Position numbers and translations under genes: made by a program. Positions 10,757 to 22,444 of a stretch of 64,000 bases of DNA are shown piece by piece (within the stretch, counting starts at the first letter, position 1; each line of letters starts with the position of its first letter). Location of the stretch: NCBI GenBank assembly GCA_036245525.1, contig BTPG01000003.1:140648120-140712119 (forward strand), in the 5' to 3' direction. Under the pieces are notes generated by a model that did not search any database, was not told where the DNA came from, and saw only the letters and a program-made list of their open reading frames with translations. The DNA is from Semisulcospira habei. Lineage: Eukaryota; Mollusca; Gastropoda; Semisulcospiridae.

Positions 10757-10967
10757 TTAACCCATTCAGCCCTGACGACCTACAGCAGGAGGATCGACCA
10801 TGATAATGCAAGGGTAGTGCCAGATTAGCTTGGCGCCTGTCGGCGCCAAGCTAATCTGGCACTACCCTTGAATCATCATGGTCGATCCATCTCCTGCAAC
10901 TAGTGCAGAGCTGTTAGATGACGCCTCCAAAATTTGCGAAATACTGCCGTCGGGCTGAATGAGTTAA
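10757..10967 (+). repeat. PAL-1, full length (211 bp)
   Basis: TTAA at both ends with CCCATTCAGCCC and GGGCTGAATGAG. The arms meet at GGCGCCTGTCGGCGCC and are nearly perfect for about 55 bases. The long right spacer has CCTCCAAAATTTGCGAAATA, a motif shared with PAL-2 in altered form. Confidence 0.92.
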
Positions 10968-10978
10968 CATTAGCATTC

Positions 10979-11082
<104 letters not shown>

Positions 11083-11332
11083 GATGAAACTTTATTACAT
11101 AACGGTAGAAGTTTTGACAGATACAAATACGTCATTTTTCAAACTTGCCGTTGCTAACATACTACAACATGAAATATACTGAAGACAAGCCCCCCCCCAA
11201 AAAAAAAAAATTAACGCAAACAAAGATCATAACTAAATAAGTACAGACACACGCAGTACAGGACAGAAATGATACTAAGGTAACAATAAACAAATATAAA
11301 AAAGGGAAATAACACTCCTCAGCACAAATTAC

Positions 11333-11458
<126 letters not shown>

Positions 11459-11764
11459 GCGGAACACAACTAGGACATATCTAAGGTTTCTTGGGCTTTA
11501 AAAAAAAACTCTACATCCATTTGCCTCGGACAATACGACTTCCTTACTCCGTTTGCTTTGTGAAATTGAAATGAAAACCTATCTAAACATGTTAAGTTTG
11601 ACTTGAACCGAGCGGTCGTGCGCGCATCTTAATTTTTACCCCCTTCTTTTTATTGGTACAAGCTCTCGGCGAGCAACAGAACCATCAAAAATGACTTGAA
11701 ATGCTGGAATGGAGAAAATGTTACAGTAATGGAGAACTCGGGCAGGTCACTGCAGGAAAAAAAT

Positions 11765-11826
11765 AGGGAGTGAGGGAGGGTGGGGAGTGGCGGGTGGGGT
11801 TGGGGAGGGTGGTGGTGGTGGTGTTG
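11765..11826. repeat. G-rich tract ending in (GGT)n
   Basis: GGGAGTGAGGGAGGGTGGGG-type runs are followed by GTGGTGGTGGTGGTG. Guanine-run spacing would allow quadruplex folding (inference). Confidence 0.7.
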
Positions 11827-11967
11827 AAGAGAGGAAGGGTCAATCAGACTTTTTCCTCTAACACAAACGGTCAACCAGACGAAGACTTAATGGGGGGAAA
11901 AAGGTTACGAAGGCTCGGGCACAGTTGCACGTACTTATGGAGTATATTAACCTGTTCGTTTTAGCTT

Positions 11968-12058
11968 TTAACCTTTTCGCTGTCCGTAGCGATTTTTGTT
12001 GCGAGGATTCCGACAGGAATCCTCGCAACAAAAACCGCTGCCGACAGCCAAAGGGTGA
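11968..12058. repeat. PAL-4 copy
   Basis: TTAA at 11968 then CCTTTTCGCTGTCCGTAGCG; core TTGCGAGGATTCC opposes GGAATCCTCGCAA. Both arms carry GAGGATTCC where most copies have GATGATTCC, a matched change. The right end GCCAAAGGGTGAA has lost its TTAA. Confidence 0.85.
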
Positions 12059-12104
12059 ACCCATGCAATAACACAATACGACAGAAAGCATCACAACCGT
12101 GATA

Positions 12105-12272
12105 GTTTATGGGTGGTGTCTGAATAGCTTGGCGCCACAGGCATGGGATAATCGTTGTACCATTTCCACTACCAGTGTTACAGAGGTGATCTATTAAGCA
12201 ATGATTATTCGATGCCTGTCCTTTTGGCGACAATGTGATCGGCACTAACCTCGAATTATCATGATTAATTTG
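12105..12272. repeat. Old PAL-1/2 remnant
   Basis: CTGAATAGCTTGGCGCC on the left and GGCACTAACCTCGAATTATC on the right are recognisable, but the centre holds about 100 unrelated bases, probably a later insertion or rearrangement. Confidence 0.5.
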
Positions 12273-12492
12273 CCTCCTGAAATGGTGCGTATATGTAATT
12301 ATTCAAAGAACAACTCCCAAATTTGGTCAGCTCAACCTTATGTCAACTAATATCGTTTAAATGCTCGATGCCTGGAATCACGAATCGCGCGGACCGACAT
12401 TCTCTGTGAAAAAAAAACCCACCCAAACAAACAAAAAAACACAGATGCAAATGAGAATAAAAATAGGCATACAGAAAGCAGAACTAACAAGA

Positions 12493-12556
12493 AACATAAA
12501 CTCTCATGACCCCCCGCAACTGCGGGGGCTCATGAGGGTTTATGTCTCTTGCAGAT
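12493..12556. repeat. PAL-3 variant core (CATAAACTCTC type)
   Basis: AACATAAACTCTCATGACC with CCCCGC opposes GGGGGCTCATGAGGGTTTAT. The outer arm word CATAAAC/GTTTATG differs from the usual CATAGATC/GATCTATG on both sides. The copy at 39797 has the same variant. Confidence 0.8.
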
Positions 12557-12845
12557 GGGTAGCATTCGCCTTGCCATGGCATTTAACACGCCGAACGAGA
12601 GGTGTTAGTAAACGGGCTATAGCCTCACTAGCAAGGAGCGTAGATTCTCAAGAGCCTTTCCCCGGAAGTGAATCATTTAAACTATGCCATTTTCGTGCGG
12701 AAATGATGTGGCTGAGGAGGAACTGTTTACAACTCATTACGCAAGCTGCATCACTGTTTGTAATTAACGTTTCTAAATTAATAGTTTGCGTAGGGATTAC
12801 TCCCTCATTCAATTCATATAATGAAGGTCATTCCACGGAAACTTC

Positions 12846-12928
12846 TTAACACCGTCTTGACGTGTCGAATCCGGAAACGCGGCAAAAAACCCTGCGTATC
12901 CGAATGCGGCCTGCATCGAATGAGTTAA
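12846..12928. repeat. PAL-9 copy
   Basis: TTAA ends; inner words GTGTCGAATCCGGAAACGCG and CTGCGTATCCGAATGCGG, then CATCGAATGAGTTAA. The palindrome is much eroded. Confidence 0.55.
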
Positions 12929-13009
12929 TAAAAAAAGAAAAAAGAAAAAAGAAGTCAAAGTTCACAGAGTTAAGAGTTGTCCTCTGAAAAGTGGAAACAT
13001 TCCAGGAGA

Positions 13010-13246
13010 GAGAACGACCGTGGTATTTCAAAGATGGTGCCAGAATAGCTTGGCGTCTTTAGCCAGGAAAAAGATCGACCCCGTAAGTTCAAGAGTGGTG
13101 CCCGAATAGCTCTACGTCGACCATGATAGTTCAAGGGAGGTGCCAGACTAGCTTGGCGCCTAAAGGCGCCAAGTTATTTTGTCACCACCCTTGAACTATC
13201 ACGGTCGATCTTTCTCCTGTAAAGTAGTCGGTGCTAAATGGTTTAG
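13010..13246. repeat. PAL-2 core preceded by two partial arms
   Basis: A near-complete core (GTGCCAGACTAGCTTGGCGC and the opposing GCGCCAAGTTATTTTG) lies at about 13118-13215. Two left-arm fragments precede it (GTGCCAGAATAGCTTGGCG near 13036, GGTGCCCGAATAGCTC near 13095). This looks like repeated partial duplication of one arm. Confidence 0.65.
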
Positions 13247-14468
13247 AGAGCAAAGGGATCATGGAAGATGATGGCCCAGAGGGAGAATACTCTTTCGACC
13301 ACGTCCTGAAGATTTTCTCGCCCATCGGTGAACGTGACCTCGGCCGTTGAGTCTTACGTGAGTAGCTAAAGTAATAAGCGCAAAATCGAATCACATGGCC
13401 AGGGAACCTACATCAGTTACTTAACACGGCAACGACTGACTTCCATTAAAAACGCGAAAAGTGTCTGTAAGTGTACCCGCACACAAAGAGCCACCCTGAC
13501 AGCAAAACAAGAACATTTTATTTGTTGCTTACTTCAGATTTTCAGCCTACTGTCTGAGTTACTCAGTTCACACAAAAATTGGATGAGTTATCGCCAATGG
13601 CTACCTTGGAGGACATAGGGTTTCATTAGTGGTGAAAATAAACAAAACTGGACACACTCTATGAAACAAATTTCCTGTGATATGTTTTAACACACAAGTT
13701 GTGTGGACTGCTTATGATGTTATTAACTGCCTCAAACAAAATTTGACTCGAAAAATTAATTCGGTGCACATCATTTTCTTAATAAATCTTATTTGATTTA
13801 ATGTGAATTACTTTTAAACCAATCTTTATGCTCCAGTGACTGACACAGAGATAAAGAACACACCCATATCCATTTGATCAGGTAAATATGACCGCTAACT
13901 TAAAAATAAAAACTTTTTGATTTCATGTTTGTAGGTCATGTTGATTATTTAGTGCCTTTGACAAACGAAAAGTAGGTCAAGACCAAACAGGCCGGATTTT
14001 CACGCATACGGACCCTAGTGACACTGCACATTGGTTGGCTTTCAGCTGTGTCCTCTGCAGATGCTCCCCATTTCACTTTCAATATACGTGATGGTAGTGT
14101 CACTGATGACGTCATAAGTCATCGATGTGCGATTTTAAAGATTAAACATTCTATTTGCACACGACATAACACACTCTTCATATCATTTTCTAATAAATGA
14201 CGTCAAAATAACCTGGATTAAAGCATATTTACGAAGAAAAGCGATATGGTGAAAAATTCGCGTTTCTTTTGTTGATCAGTATATATCATCACATAAAAAC
14301 CGCTGTGTGGGGATTTATACTGAGTAACTTTAAAAAGTCACCACATAGAGAAACACGCAACATCAATAGGAAAACCATAAGAAAAACTTCAGACTGATTT
14401 TTAATGATAGCAAATTTCTTGACTGACAACGTGAAGACGAAAATGAAAATTGTTTTTGGAAGGAATCA
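13247..14468. other. No gene recognised
   Basis: About 1.2 kb of AT-rich, apparently single-copy sequence without long frames. A short stretch at 14250-14287 (GCGTTTCTTTTGTTGATCAG then TATAT) resembles the ends of the small MITE at 61250. Confidence 0.5.
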
Positions 14469-15730
14469 TAAGCAGAGTTCGCCGAAGTGCACAAGGGTCA
14501 AAATTACAGTTCCACAGTTTATTAAAAGAAGGGGTATGGTCTTTAGTACCGTGCGTGGCCACCTCTAGAAGCAATGCAGGCTGTGCAGCGCCGCCATATC
14601 GAAGCCACGAGACACTGGAAGAATGACTGAGGCAACTGGTTCCACTCTTCCACAAGGGCCTGCGTCAATTCCGGTACGGGTTGAGGAACATGGATGCGCT
14701 GCACTACTCTGCGTCCCAATTCATCCCATGCGTGCTCAATAGGGAAAGTGAAGGCAAGGGAAGACGTGGGTGTTGTTTTGTGCCAGCAGCTGGATCGTCG
14801 CTCTTGCTGTATGGGGAGTGGCATTGTCCTGCTGTAAAGTGTGCAAATCTGCGCGTTGTCGAAACGCTGGTATCACATGGTTCTGTATGACTGCCCCGTA
14901 CGTTGCAGCATTAACAGGGCCATCAAAGATGTGCAACTGGGTGCGATAGGCTTGGCTGAAGCCTCCCAACACCATCACGCTCTGTGCACGCCACCTGTCA
15001 ACCTGATGGACACAGCAGTCGGCATGTCTCTCTCCAGCTCGCTGCCGCCTGAGCATGCCATCGGCATGGGATAGGCTGAAACGGCTCTCATCCGAGAAGA
15101 GCACTCCTCCCCACTGACGCTGAGTCCATAAAAACTGCACCTGAGCCCAGCGAAGGCGACGCTGTCGGTGTCGAGGTGTCAAAATCGGCCCCACAACAGG
15201 TCGTCTGGCGTGCAGTCCTGCCTCTCGAAGACGGCGCCGCACAGTTTAAGCGGTTACCAGACCACGTGTGCCAAGAAGTGTTTGTGCTGTATGCGTAGCT
15301 GGCCTGAACCTGTCTCGAAGATGAAGCTGTCTGATGTAGGTGTCTTGCCGACACCCTGGGTTGTCCTGGACGAGGTCGATCTGCAGTGTCGCCAGTGTTT
15401 CTAAACCTTTCTGCTAGATGCATAATGGTGGTGTGATGACAATATAACCGACGGGCAATCTCTCTACGGGATAAACCAGCGGCCAGCATTCCAAGTGCTG
15501 TTCCTCTGTCTTGCGCATTAAGTCGCGACATGTCTCTTTCTTACGCACAGGACGAGAAAACCAGTACTCAATGCTCTTCTGACCAGTCTGAATTGACGGC
15601 AAGAAAAACAATTATGAGCGATCGCTCTCCTTTGGTTGAAAAAATGTCATGCTGCACGTTGCACGTGCTGCTCATTGACAGCGCGGCGATCGTGACCTAA
15701 TTTTGCCCTCAGTTGTGTAATAACTCTGTA
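14469..15730 (-). mobile_element. Tc1/mariner element with TA-flanked degenerate inverted repeats
   Basis: TA at 14469-14470 is followed by AGCAGAGTT and, 18 bases further, AGGGTCAAAATTA. The right end, read in reverse, gives TA, CAGAGTTATTACACAACTG and AGGGCAAAATTA. The roughly 1.26-kb length, TA flanks and minus-strand transposase remnants fit a Tc1-like element. The inverted repeats are clearly diverged. Confidence 0.8.
14543..15531 (-). pseudogene. Tc1-like transposase, frameshifted
   Basis: The amino end begins MSRLNAQDRGTALGMLAAGL and contains a helix-turn-helix (SRREIARRLYCHHTTI) and the GRPR-type linker (PRPGQPR). After at least one frameshift, VLFSDESRFSL gives the first catalytic Asp and LQQDNATPHTAR the second. 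A further shift is needed to reach PIEHAWDELGRRV with the catalytic Glu. The full set of DDE motifs is present but split over three frames, so no active enzyme is made. Confidence 0.88.
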
Positions 15731-15947
15731 TGACTTAGTCAGTGCAGTATAAAAGCAAACTAGTGGCGAACAACAAAATGGCGGACATAAATAAAGTGGT
15801 GAGTTTCTAAAGTGGCTCAGTATATAAGTCGAGCCGGTTTACTGGCACTGTAAACCCAGTCGTTTACGGAATTAGCAGTCTTGCAAATATCAGCACCCAC
15901 ATTCAAGTGTTGTTAAAGCAAAGGTCAAGAAAAAAAATCAAATGTGA

Positions 15948-15950
<3 letters not shown>

Positions 15951-16035
<85 letters not shown>

Positions 16036-16077
16036 AGAGAGAGAGCGAGAGAGAGAGAGACAGAGAGAGAGAGAAAA
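15951..16077. repeat. (GA)n microsatellite, imperfect at right
   Basis: About 80 bases pure GA, then GA interrupted by GGGG, GCGA and GACA, then poly-A. Confidence 0.95.
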
Positions 16078-16127
16078 AAAAAACTTTGGGAAAAACAAAT
16101 ATCCATAAACTTTTATTTATACAAACA

Positions 16128-16192
16128 ACACCGCCACAACAACAACAACAACAACAACACAACAACAACGACAACAACAACAACAACAACAT
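16128..16192. repeat. (CAA)n microsatellite
   Basis: Around twenty CAA units with CGA and CACAA interruptions. Confidence 0.9.
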
Positions 16193-16368
16193 CACCATAA
16201 ACAAGACAAAAAACGAGAAGTTTAAAAAAGTTAACACCTAGAAAAATGAACAGAGTGAACACATGCGCCAGCATCCTGTTTATTGTTGACACTTTCAACA
16301 CTTTATAGCCACGATCTGGTGGAAAACAAATGTAAGCCGGTAGTTAAAAAGGATTAGTCCAGCATTCT

Positions 16369-16406
16369 TTAACCCCATTGTGAGTGCAGCCACCGGTACT
16401 ATTAAT
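16369..16406. repeat. PAL-13 half element
   Basis: TTAACCCCATTGTGAGTGC then AGCCACCGG; it ends at TTAA 16403-16406, which is also the start of the next PAL-1. Confidence 0.6.
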
Positions 16407-16592
16407 TCATTCAGCCCGACGCACGAATTTCCCAAATTTGGGAAGAGTCATCTAACGACAATGCACCTGTTGTAGAGATGGATCGACCATGATAACTCAA
16501 CGGTTGTGCCAGATTAACTTGGCGCCGACAGGCGCCAAGCTAATGTGGCACTACCCTTGAATTATCATGGTCGACCCATCTCCTGCTGTAGT
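16403..16592 (-). repeat. PAL-1, right terminus lost
   Basis: TTAATTCATTCAGCCCGACG opens the copy. The core is whole (GGCGCCGACAGGCGCC centre) with scattered mismatches (AGATTAACTTGG against CCAAGCTAATGT). It stops after CTGCTGTAGTGC without a terminal TTAA. Confidence 0.85.
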
Positions 16593-17011
16593 GCTATTTC
16601 ACGCCCCGAAGCTCATTCTGCGACATCCTTGATCTCCGTTAGAATAATACTCACAATGAGATAAGGACCACCTTAACAAAATAGTCATGATTTTAAAAAA
16701 AAAGTACATCTCTGTCAAACTGTAAGATTTTTGTCTGGGACTTTTTGGCCAAGACTACAAAATTTCAAAGAAAAAAAAACAAACTTAAAATTTGTAAGCG
16801 TAGTTGTGTTTATTTAAAAAAATGATCATTTTTCGGGGTGGCCCTTAAATTATTGTGAGCAGTATATTATTACATGTCCGCTAAATGGTTAGTTGATTTG
16901 GAACTGTGCAAATCTACAGTTTTGTCTACACTTTGTGACCTTCCTTTGATGTTTATACATAACAGTCTTAAACTCTTCAAATGCATGGCAGTTAATTCTG
17001 TTTTTTATAAA

Positions 17012-17197
17012 AGTCAGTCACTGTGTTTCTGCAATCTTCGTCGTCAAAAAAAAAAGCTGTCCCGGGAACATGGATTCAAAGTGGTGTCAGTAAGAGGCAT
17101 AGATCCTCATGAGCCCCCGCAGCTGCGGGGGCTCATGAGTATCTATACCTCTTGCAGTGGGGTGGTGTTCAAATTTTCTCGGCACTTAACCAGTTAA
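17012..17197 (-). repeat. PAL-3, nearly complete
   Basis: The core at 17091-17157 is a perfect CCCCGCAGCTGCGGGG centre with one outer mismatch. The right end is short-spacer type, ending CAGTTAA 17191-17197. The left long spacer (TGTTTCTGCAATCTTCGTCG) contains an A-run insertion. Confidence 0.82.
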
Positions 17198-17504
17198 TGG
17201 CCTGTCAGTGATGATTTGGTTTGGAATCGGAATGCATCGCCTTTAGTTTGCCATTTCCTCTGACGGTAAAATTTCGCGCCTTGAAACTGCCATTTACAAT
17301 TACAATCATACATTTTTTGTACACGTCAATCACACCTCCTCTGAATGGCCAGTTAAACTGACATGTGCATGTCAGATCAGATGGATGTTCGCCGCGCGAG
17401 TCATGACCATTCTCAAACTACCCACCGTCCACTTTCCGTGGTTTGATCCAAAGCATAACATCAGTAACAAGTATGGCGGTGTGGGGGATATTGGAAAACA
17501 TCGC

Positions 17505-17756
17505 TTAACTCATTCAAGGCAATGTATCAATCGCTTCGTAAGTGTCGTATAGCGGTTGCCGCCGGCAACGCTATACGACACTTTTGCAGCTATTGATGCA
17601 AGGCGATTAATGCTGTGCGTGCCATTAATGCATTGAGTGCCTTCCACTACAATAAAGGCAATCGACAGTGAGTTTCGTAGCTACTGATGCCGGCGGCAAC
17701 GCTATGCGACACAACACTTCAGCAGCTACTCATACCAGGCGTCTTGAATGAGTTAA
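17505..17756. repeat. PAL-6, one full palindrome plus a second partial unit
   Basis: TTAA at 17505 and 17753. The first core GTGTCGTATAGCGGTTGCCG opposes CGGCAACGCTATACGACAC. A second unit (about 17640-17756) repeats GCCGGCGGCAACGCTATGCG with only one arm. GCAGCTATTGATGC words separate them. Confidence 0.8.
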
Positions 17757-17854
17757 ACGAAGTTCCAGACCCACACTTGCAGAGAGAGAAAAAAAAAGCA
17801 GCTCAGTCTAGGTCCCGATATTTTGGTCGATGAGATGCTCACAATGCAAAATGT

Positions 17855-18074
17855 TTAACCCATTCAGCCCTGACGCACTACAACAGGAGATGGGTCGACC
17901 ACGATAAATCAAGGGTAGTGCCAGATTAGCTTGGCGCCTGCCTGTCGGCGCCAAGTTAATCTGGCACTACCCTTGAATTATCATGGTCGATCCACCTCTT
18001 GCAACAGGTGCGCATAGTCGTTAGATGACGCCTCCAAAATTTGGGAAATACGCGCGTCGGGCTGAGTGAGTTAA
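17855..18074 (+). repeat. PAL-1, full length (220 bp)
   Basis: Both TTAA ends are kept. The centre GGCGCCTGCCTGTCGGCGCC has a four-base CCTG repetition that makes the loop longer than in other copies. Confidence 0.92.
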
Positions 18075-18402
18075 TTTTGTTGCAGCTCGATTTTTGTCGC
18101 CTCAGCTTCGCGGTAGTTCTTCCTATGAAGCAGAAACGACATCCTTTACACGATGCAATATTTGATCGGATGCTTTGCACACATATTGCTCCGTAGCACG
18201 GACGCAATCAGACGATTGAATACAGCTGAAATTTTAATTTGTTCTTTTTAAAAAAAAAAAATATATTGTCCGTTGCAAGAAATCGGGATTGCTTTATCCA
18301 GAAGAAAATTAAAGATTTCATTACACCATTCACTGCCAGTAGACGCAGATTGTGTTGCTGAAATCTGTGTTAATTCAAGGCCAAACAGCCCAAACCGTTC
18401 GA

Positions 18403-18616
18403 TTAACTCATTCTACCCCAGACACGCCACAGCAAGATAACGATCGACCATGATAGTTCAAGGGTGATGCCAGAATAGCTTGGCGCCCAAAGGCGCCAAG
18501 CTATTCTGGCATCACCCTTGAACTATCATGGTCGATCTGTGTCCTGCACTGCAAAGCAGTCTTCAGAGGACAACGGCAAAATTTGCGGATTTCGGTGATG
18601 GGGTAGAATGAGTTAA
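18403..18616 (+). repeat. PAL-2, full length (214 bp), near-perfect
   Basis: TTAACTCATTCTACCCC opens it and GGGGTAGAATGAGTTAA closes it. The arms match over about 55 bases at GGCGCCCAAAGGCGCC. This is the best reference copy for PAL-2, with the long spacer CTTCAGAGGACAACGGC on the right. Confidence 0.94.
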
Positions 18617-18638
18617 CATGGATACCCTATCGTGTCAG

Positions 18639-18733
18639 CAAGAGGCATAGATCACTGTGAGCCCCCGCAATTGCAACTGTCTCTTGCAGTGGCATCGTGT
18701 TCAGTTTTCCTCGGCAGGGAAGCGAATTGAACA
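18639..18733 (-). repeat. PAL-3 with collapsed right arm
   Basis: The left arm AGCAAGAGGCATAGATC and GAGCCCCCGCAATTGC is present. The right arm is reduced to AACTGTCTCTTGCAG, so about 25 bases next to the centre were deleted. TCGGCAGGGAAG marks the right end. Confidence 0.65.
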
Positions 18734-18814
18734 TTCTGAGAACGAAAAGTATCATTCACGCTGGTTAGCTGATCACCGGAGAGAACCCTAACAAGACTCA
18801 AGATTTTGGATCTA

Positions 18815-18990
18815 TGATGCTGGTGGTGCTGATGATTCTGACAATGATGACAACGACGAAGATGACGTCGATGATAGTGACGTCGATGACGATGTAGACT
18901 ATGATGATGATACGGACGAAACCGATGTAATAACGACGACGACAAGGACGACAATAATGATGAAGAACGTCGTCGTTGATGATGAACAAA
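18815..18990. repeat. Degenerate (GAT/GAC)n tract
   Basis: About 175 bases consist of drifting GATGAT, GACGAC and GATGACGTC words. Histidine- or Ile/Val-rich minus-strand frames across it are artefacts. Confidence 0.75.
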
Positions 18991-19183
18991 GTCAAGCCTA
19001 TGTAAACAATGCATACAAGGGTTCTGAAGCCACTCGTCTCTGCTGATTATTTTCCCCTCTAAGTACAGAAAAACAGTCAGATGACTTTTGTCATTGTCTA
19101 TGGTTGCACAAGGTTTCATGGCAGCGAATAGCTTTCTGCATGCGATGTCTGTTTGCGGCTTGCACCAAGACGGGCCGATTAAG

Positions 19184-19254
19184 GTAGTTCAAGGGTAGTG
19201 CCCGATTATCTTCGCGCCTGTAAAGGCGCCAAGCTAATCGGGCACTACCCTTGA
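19184..19254. repeat. PAL-1 core with matched arm changes
   Basis: GTAGTTCAAGGGTAGTGCCC opposes GGGCACTACCCTTGAA. The arms share GCCCGATTA/TAATCGGGC where the family has GCCAGATTA/TAATCTGGC. One inner mismatch (ATCTTCGCGCC). No terminal repeats are seen. Confidence 0.82.
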
Positions 19255-20059
19255 AATTTCCAAATTTCTTCGATACAAATCGTTTGTCTTGGTCAGTCGT
19301 GCCACGTGTACACAGCTTGATAGAGGATCAACGAGTACAACATAACAGACATACTGATAATTCGAATGTTGGCTCTCAGACTCTGGACGTGAAAGTGATA
19401 AAGGGAGCGCACTCAAAGGGCAAAGGGAGCGCACTTAATGTCTGCAGAAGTTGCAGCGTATAGTTGAAGGTAATTTTCGAATGCAATGAATGGCTTGCGT
19501 ACACAGACCCCTGCAGCGTACAAGTCAAAATGAGTGTGCGACATTACATAAAAAAAAGACATCTTACGGGGTGCGACTGCTTCAATATTATTTTTTTTTA
19601 ATTCTTAAAATTTTGACCGGTTGTCTGGCTTTATCGCTAGGTGGCGTTTGAAAAAAAAAAAAATCCCCAAAAAACCCCACCGCGTAACGTTTGCGGTAGG
19701 AGTTATCCCCATACTGACTAAGTCATTTGGGGCGTACTTCACAAGTACACTTTTATTGAGATGCTTCTCATATCATTTGAATAGAAATGTACGTGCGGCG
19801 CATCTAGAGAGTACGGCACAATGTTGTATTTAGTAATCGCAAGTCTGTGACGCCGGAACCCAGAGGACCAGAGAGTGTTTGGCCATACCTCTTTTCAACG
19901 TGATAGTTATGGACACAGTAGTGTTTGTCAATGTCTTCTGTCGTCTGTGGATCGCACCATCACAAAGTGACTTTCCCTATATAAAAGTGAGCTTTAGATT
20001 GATACTTCTATCATAATCAACACCTTCACTGCCGAGGTAACTGTACACCACCCTACTGC

Positions 20060-20126
20060 AAGAGGTATAGATCCTCATGAGCCCCCGCGATTGCGGGGGC
20101 TCATGAGGATCTATGCCTCTTGCTGA
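20060..20126 (+). repeat. PAL-3 core, perfect hairpin
   Basis: GCAAGAGGTATAGATCCTCA opposes TGAGGATCTATGCCTCTTGC with a single G:T-type difference. The centre is CCCCCGCGATTGCGGGGG. Confidence 0.9.
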
Positions 20127-20488
20127 AACAACTCTGCATGCATGCTCGCTGGACGGCTGAGAATCTTTGACTTTGAATTCACGATGATTTGGAAAACACT
20201 GCGTCGAGTGGCAGCTAAGAGGTAAAAAGCAAGTGTCGGAGGAACCTGTAATGTCTCCTTTAACTCTCCTTTTGTCACTGTTTTCTCCTTAACCGACCAT
20301 ACCCATCTCCCTCACCCCCACCACCATCACCAACGCCCCCCCCCCCCATCTTCCCCCAACCTGTCCTTTGACTTTTCTGTGAGTGAAGCTGGCCATAGCT
20401 CTTCTGTAAATCTTCCTGTGCCACTGTAAGTATTATTACTTGGAGTTGACACTTTTTGTGGCGATGGGGAATGTGCACAGCAGCAGTT

Positions 20489-20680
20489 TTAACCCATATA
20501 ACCCCACGACTGTATTTCCCAAATTTTGGAGGTTTCGTTGTCTAACGACTATGTATCAGTTGTAGAAGATAGTGCCAGACGAGCTTGGCGCCTTCAATCA
20601 CCAAGCTCACCTGGCACTGCCCTTGAGTTATCATGATCGATCCATCTTCTGATGCAGAGCGTTTGGGCCAAGTGCGTTAA
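20489..20680 (-). repeat. Diverged PAL-1-like element
   Basis: TTAA at both ends. The core is shortened (GCCAGACGAGCTTGGCGCC, then CCAAGCTCACCTGGCAC) with part of the left arm missing. Its counterpart at 27918 is more complete, so this deletion postdates the segment duplication. Confidence 0.75.
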
Positions 20681-21663
20681 CCTGAAGATGGGTATCTTGT
20701 CTGAAGCGAGGGTTTCAAACAGCTCTATATTTCCACACCCTAGAAACGTCAGTGTTCTAGCTTTCCTCCTGTTCAATCGTGATGGAATTAATTTGCCAAA
20801 AACACTCGACAGTTTTTCATGTTCAACTGTCAAATCAGAAAATTAAAAAAAGAAAAAGAAAAGAAATTAAAACCAGAATGTCTGCCCATCTAAGAGAGTC
20901 AACAAGCAGTATATGTTCTTAAATTCTCATTAGCCGTTTCAATTTTTAAAAAAAGAAACACAAAAACCCCGCTTTATCCGAGTTTAGTTCAGTTCAGTTC
21001 GGTCAAGACGGGATCTCTTCGCTCGGAAAGGCCCATATGCACCCCCTCCCATTCATCAGCAGTCTTCCCAGAGGTGCTTTTTATGTAATAATTATATTGT
21101 GGGAATATTAGTCTGGTTCATTATGAATCTCTCAAAGCCTATTACGTGAAAACCCGCAATCACTGCCTTTTTCCAAGCCTCTTCTATGGAGGCGATCGAT
21201 GTGGTTCCATTTGCTCTGTTCTTCACCATTAGAAGTTCATTAAATTTTCGTGAAATGGAACTGATCCATCTCCAACAATCCCACAATTATGGGTAACTCA
21301 TCCCAAAGTTTAGAAAGTCATTAAAACGAGTGAATGCATGAGCTCTGGCATGATTTTAATGATTATACAATGAAAACCTCCCTATTTCTAAAAATGAATA
21401 CGGCTTTTCCAGTTAGTTCACACAGAGGTAAGAGGCACACCAAAAGTTTTTCTTAAATAGGAATTAGACCAGAAACAGCACTACGTTAGTACATTCAGTG
21501 AGCAGCTTGCCTCTAAACGGGAAGACAAGTCATACCATCAAGTAAAATAGCGCTTATTTTAAAATCAGAATTAGGTTAGTGACAGTAGGTTGCGCACTTT
21601 AATAGTAAGGACGTTTATACAGTAATAAACTATTTTTTTAAAACCTTTTTTTCATTTATGGAT

Positions 21664-21747
21664 ACCCCAGTAAGCATAAGTTCTGGGGCCGATGTCGTCC
21701 GCAGTGGGCTGACATATCGACCCGTGGCTCTGTTGCTTACTGGGAAC
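21664..21747. repeat. Degenerate PAL-8-like palindrome
   Basis: CCCAGTAAGCA and TGCTTACTGGG are exact outer arms; between them GGCCGATGTCGTCCGCAGTG recalls PAL-8. The inner half has decayed. Confidence 0.55.
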
Positions 21748-22095
21748 CATTAATGCAGCGCCATATTAGCTTTCATGCGACACAACCTACTTGTAGTACA
21801 AACTGGAGCTTTTTCATTTTACCGGATTCTTGATCCAGTAACATGTTATATTGCAGTAAGAGCAAAAAATTAATTGATGCATTAAAAAAAAAAAAGCCAA
21901 AAACACGTGCCTACTTTTTATGCAAAAGTAATGGGCTTAGTTACGTGGCTTTATTTCAAAGTTAGAAATTTATGTATTTATGTTCTTTTATTTCAAAGTC
22001 GGTTAAGAAACTGACAGTTTCAAGAACATTTTCAATTTAAAGGCAATTACATAAAAGTGAGCTAAACTAGTGCATGCGTAGATCTACAAATGTCT

Positions 22096-22310
22096 TTAAC
22101 TCATTCAGCTCGACGGCCGTATTTCCCAAATTTTCATCTAAGTCATCTAATGACTATGCCCCAGTTGCAGGAGATGGATCGACCATGATAATTCAAGGGC
22201 AGTGCCAGATTAGCTTGGCGCCGATAGGCGCCAAGCTAATCTTGCACTACCCTTGAATTATCATGGTCGACCCATCTCCTGCTGTAGTGCGTCAGGGCTG
22301 AATGGGTTAA
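22096..22310 (-). repeat. PAL-1, full length (215 bp)
   Basis: TTAACTCATTCAGCTCGACG opens it and GGGCTGAATGGGTTAA closes it. The arms meet at GGCGCCGATAGGCGCC with one mismatch (AATCTTGC). Confidence 0.92.
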
Positions 22311-22444
22311 TGGTAAATGTCGTTAACTGCTGTTGCTTCTTTCTTGCTTCACTTCCATATTTCTTATTCGAAAAAGAAAGAAAAAATAAATAAAAGGAAG
22401 AAGAAGATGGAAAAAAAAAAAAAAAAAAAAAAAAAGAAGAACGC

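Larger units (their letters stand above)
19955..21497. repeat. Duplicated segment, copy B
   Basis: From CACAAAGTGACT to TAGGAATTAGACC the order and sequence match 27367-28980 with small indels. Shared landmarks are the PAL-3 core, a C-run, a PAL-1-like element, CTTGTCTGAAGCGAGGG, and a short minus-strand frame at 21092-21286 containing WRWISSISRKFNELL. That frame resembles the tail of some transposases, but the match is weak. Identity looks near 90 percent by eye. Confidence 0.85.

Noticed and set aside
15938..16301. Leu/Ser and Val-rich frames
   Set aside because: Generated by GA and CAA microsatellites.
21092..21286. Transposase carboxyl end in segment Y (WRWISSISRKFNELL frame)
   Set aside because: A vague likeness to pogo-type transposase tails (EEAWKKA then GF) was noted, but no catalytic motif or inverted termini were found, so it is mentioned only as a weak possibility.
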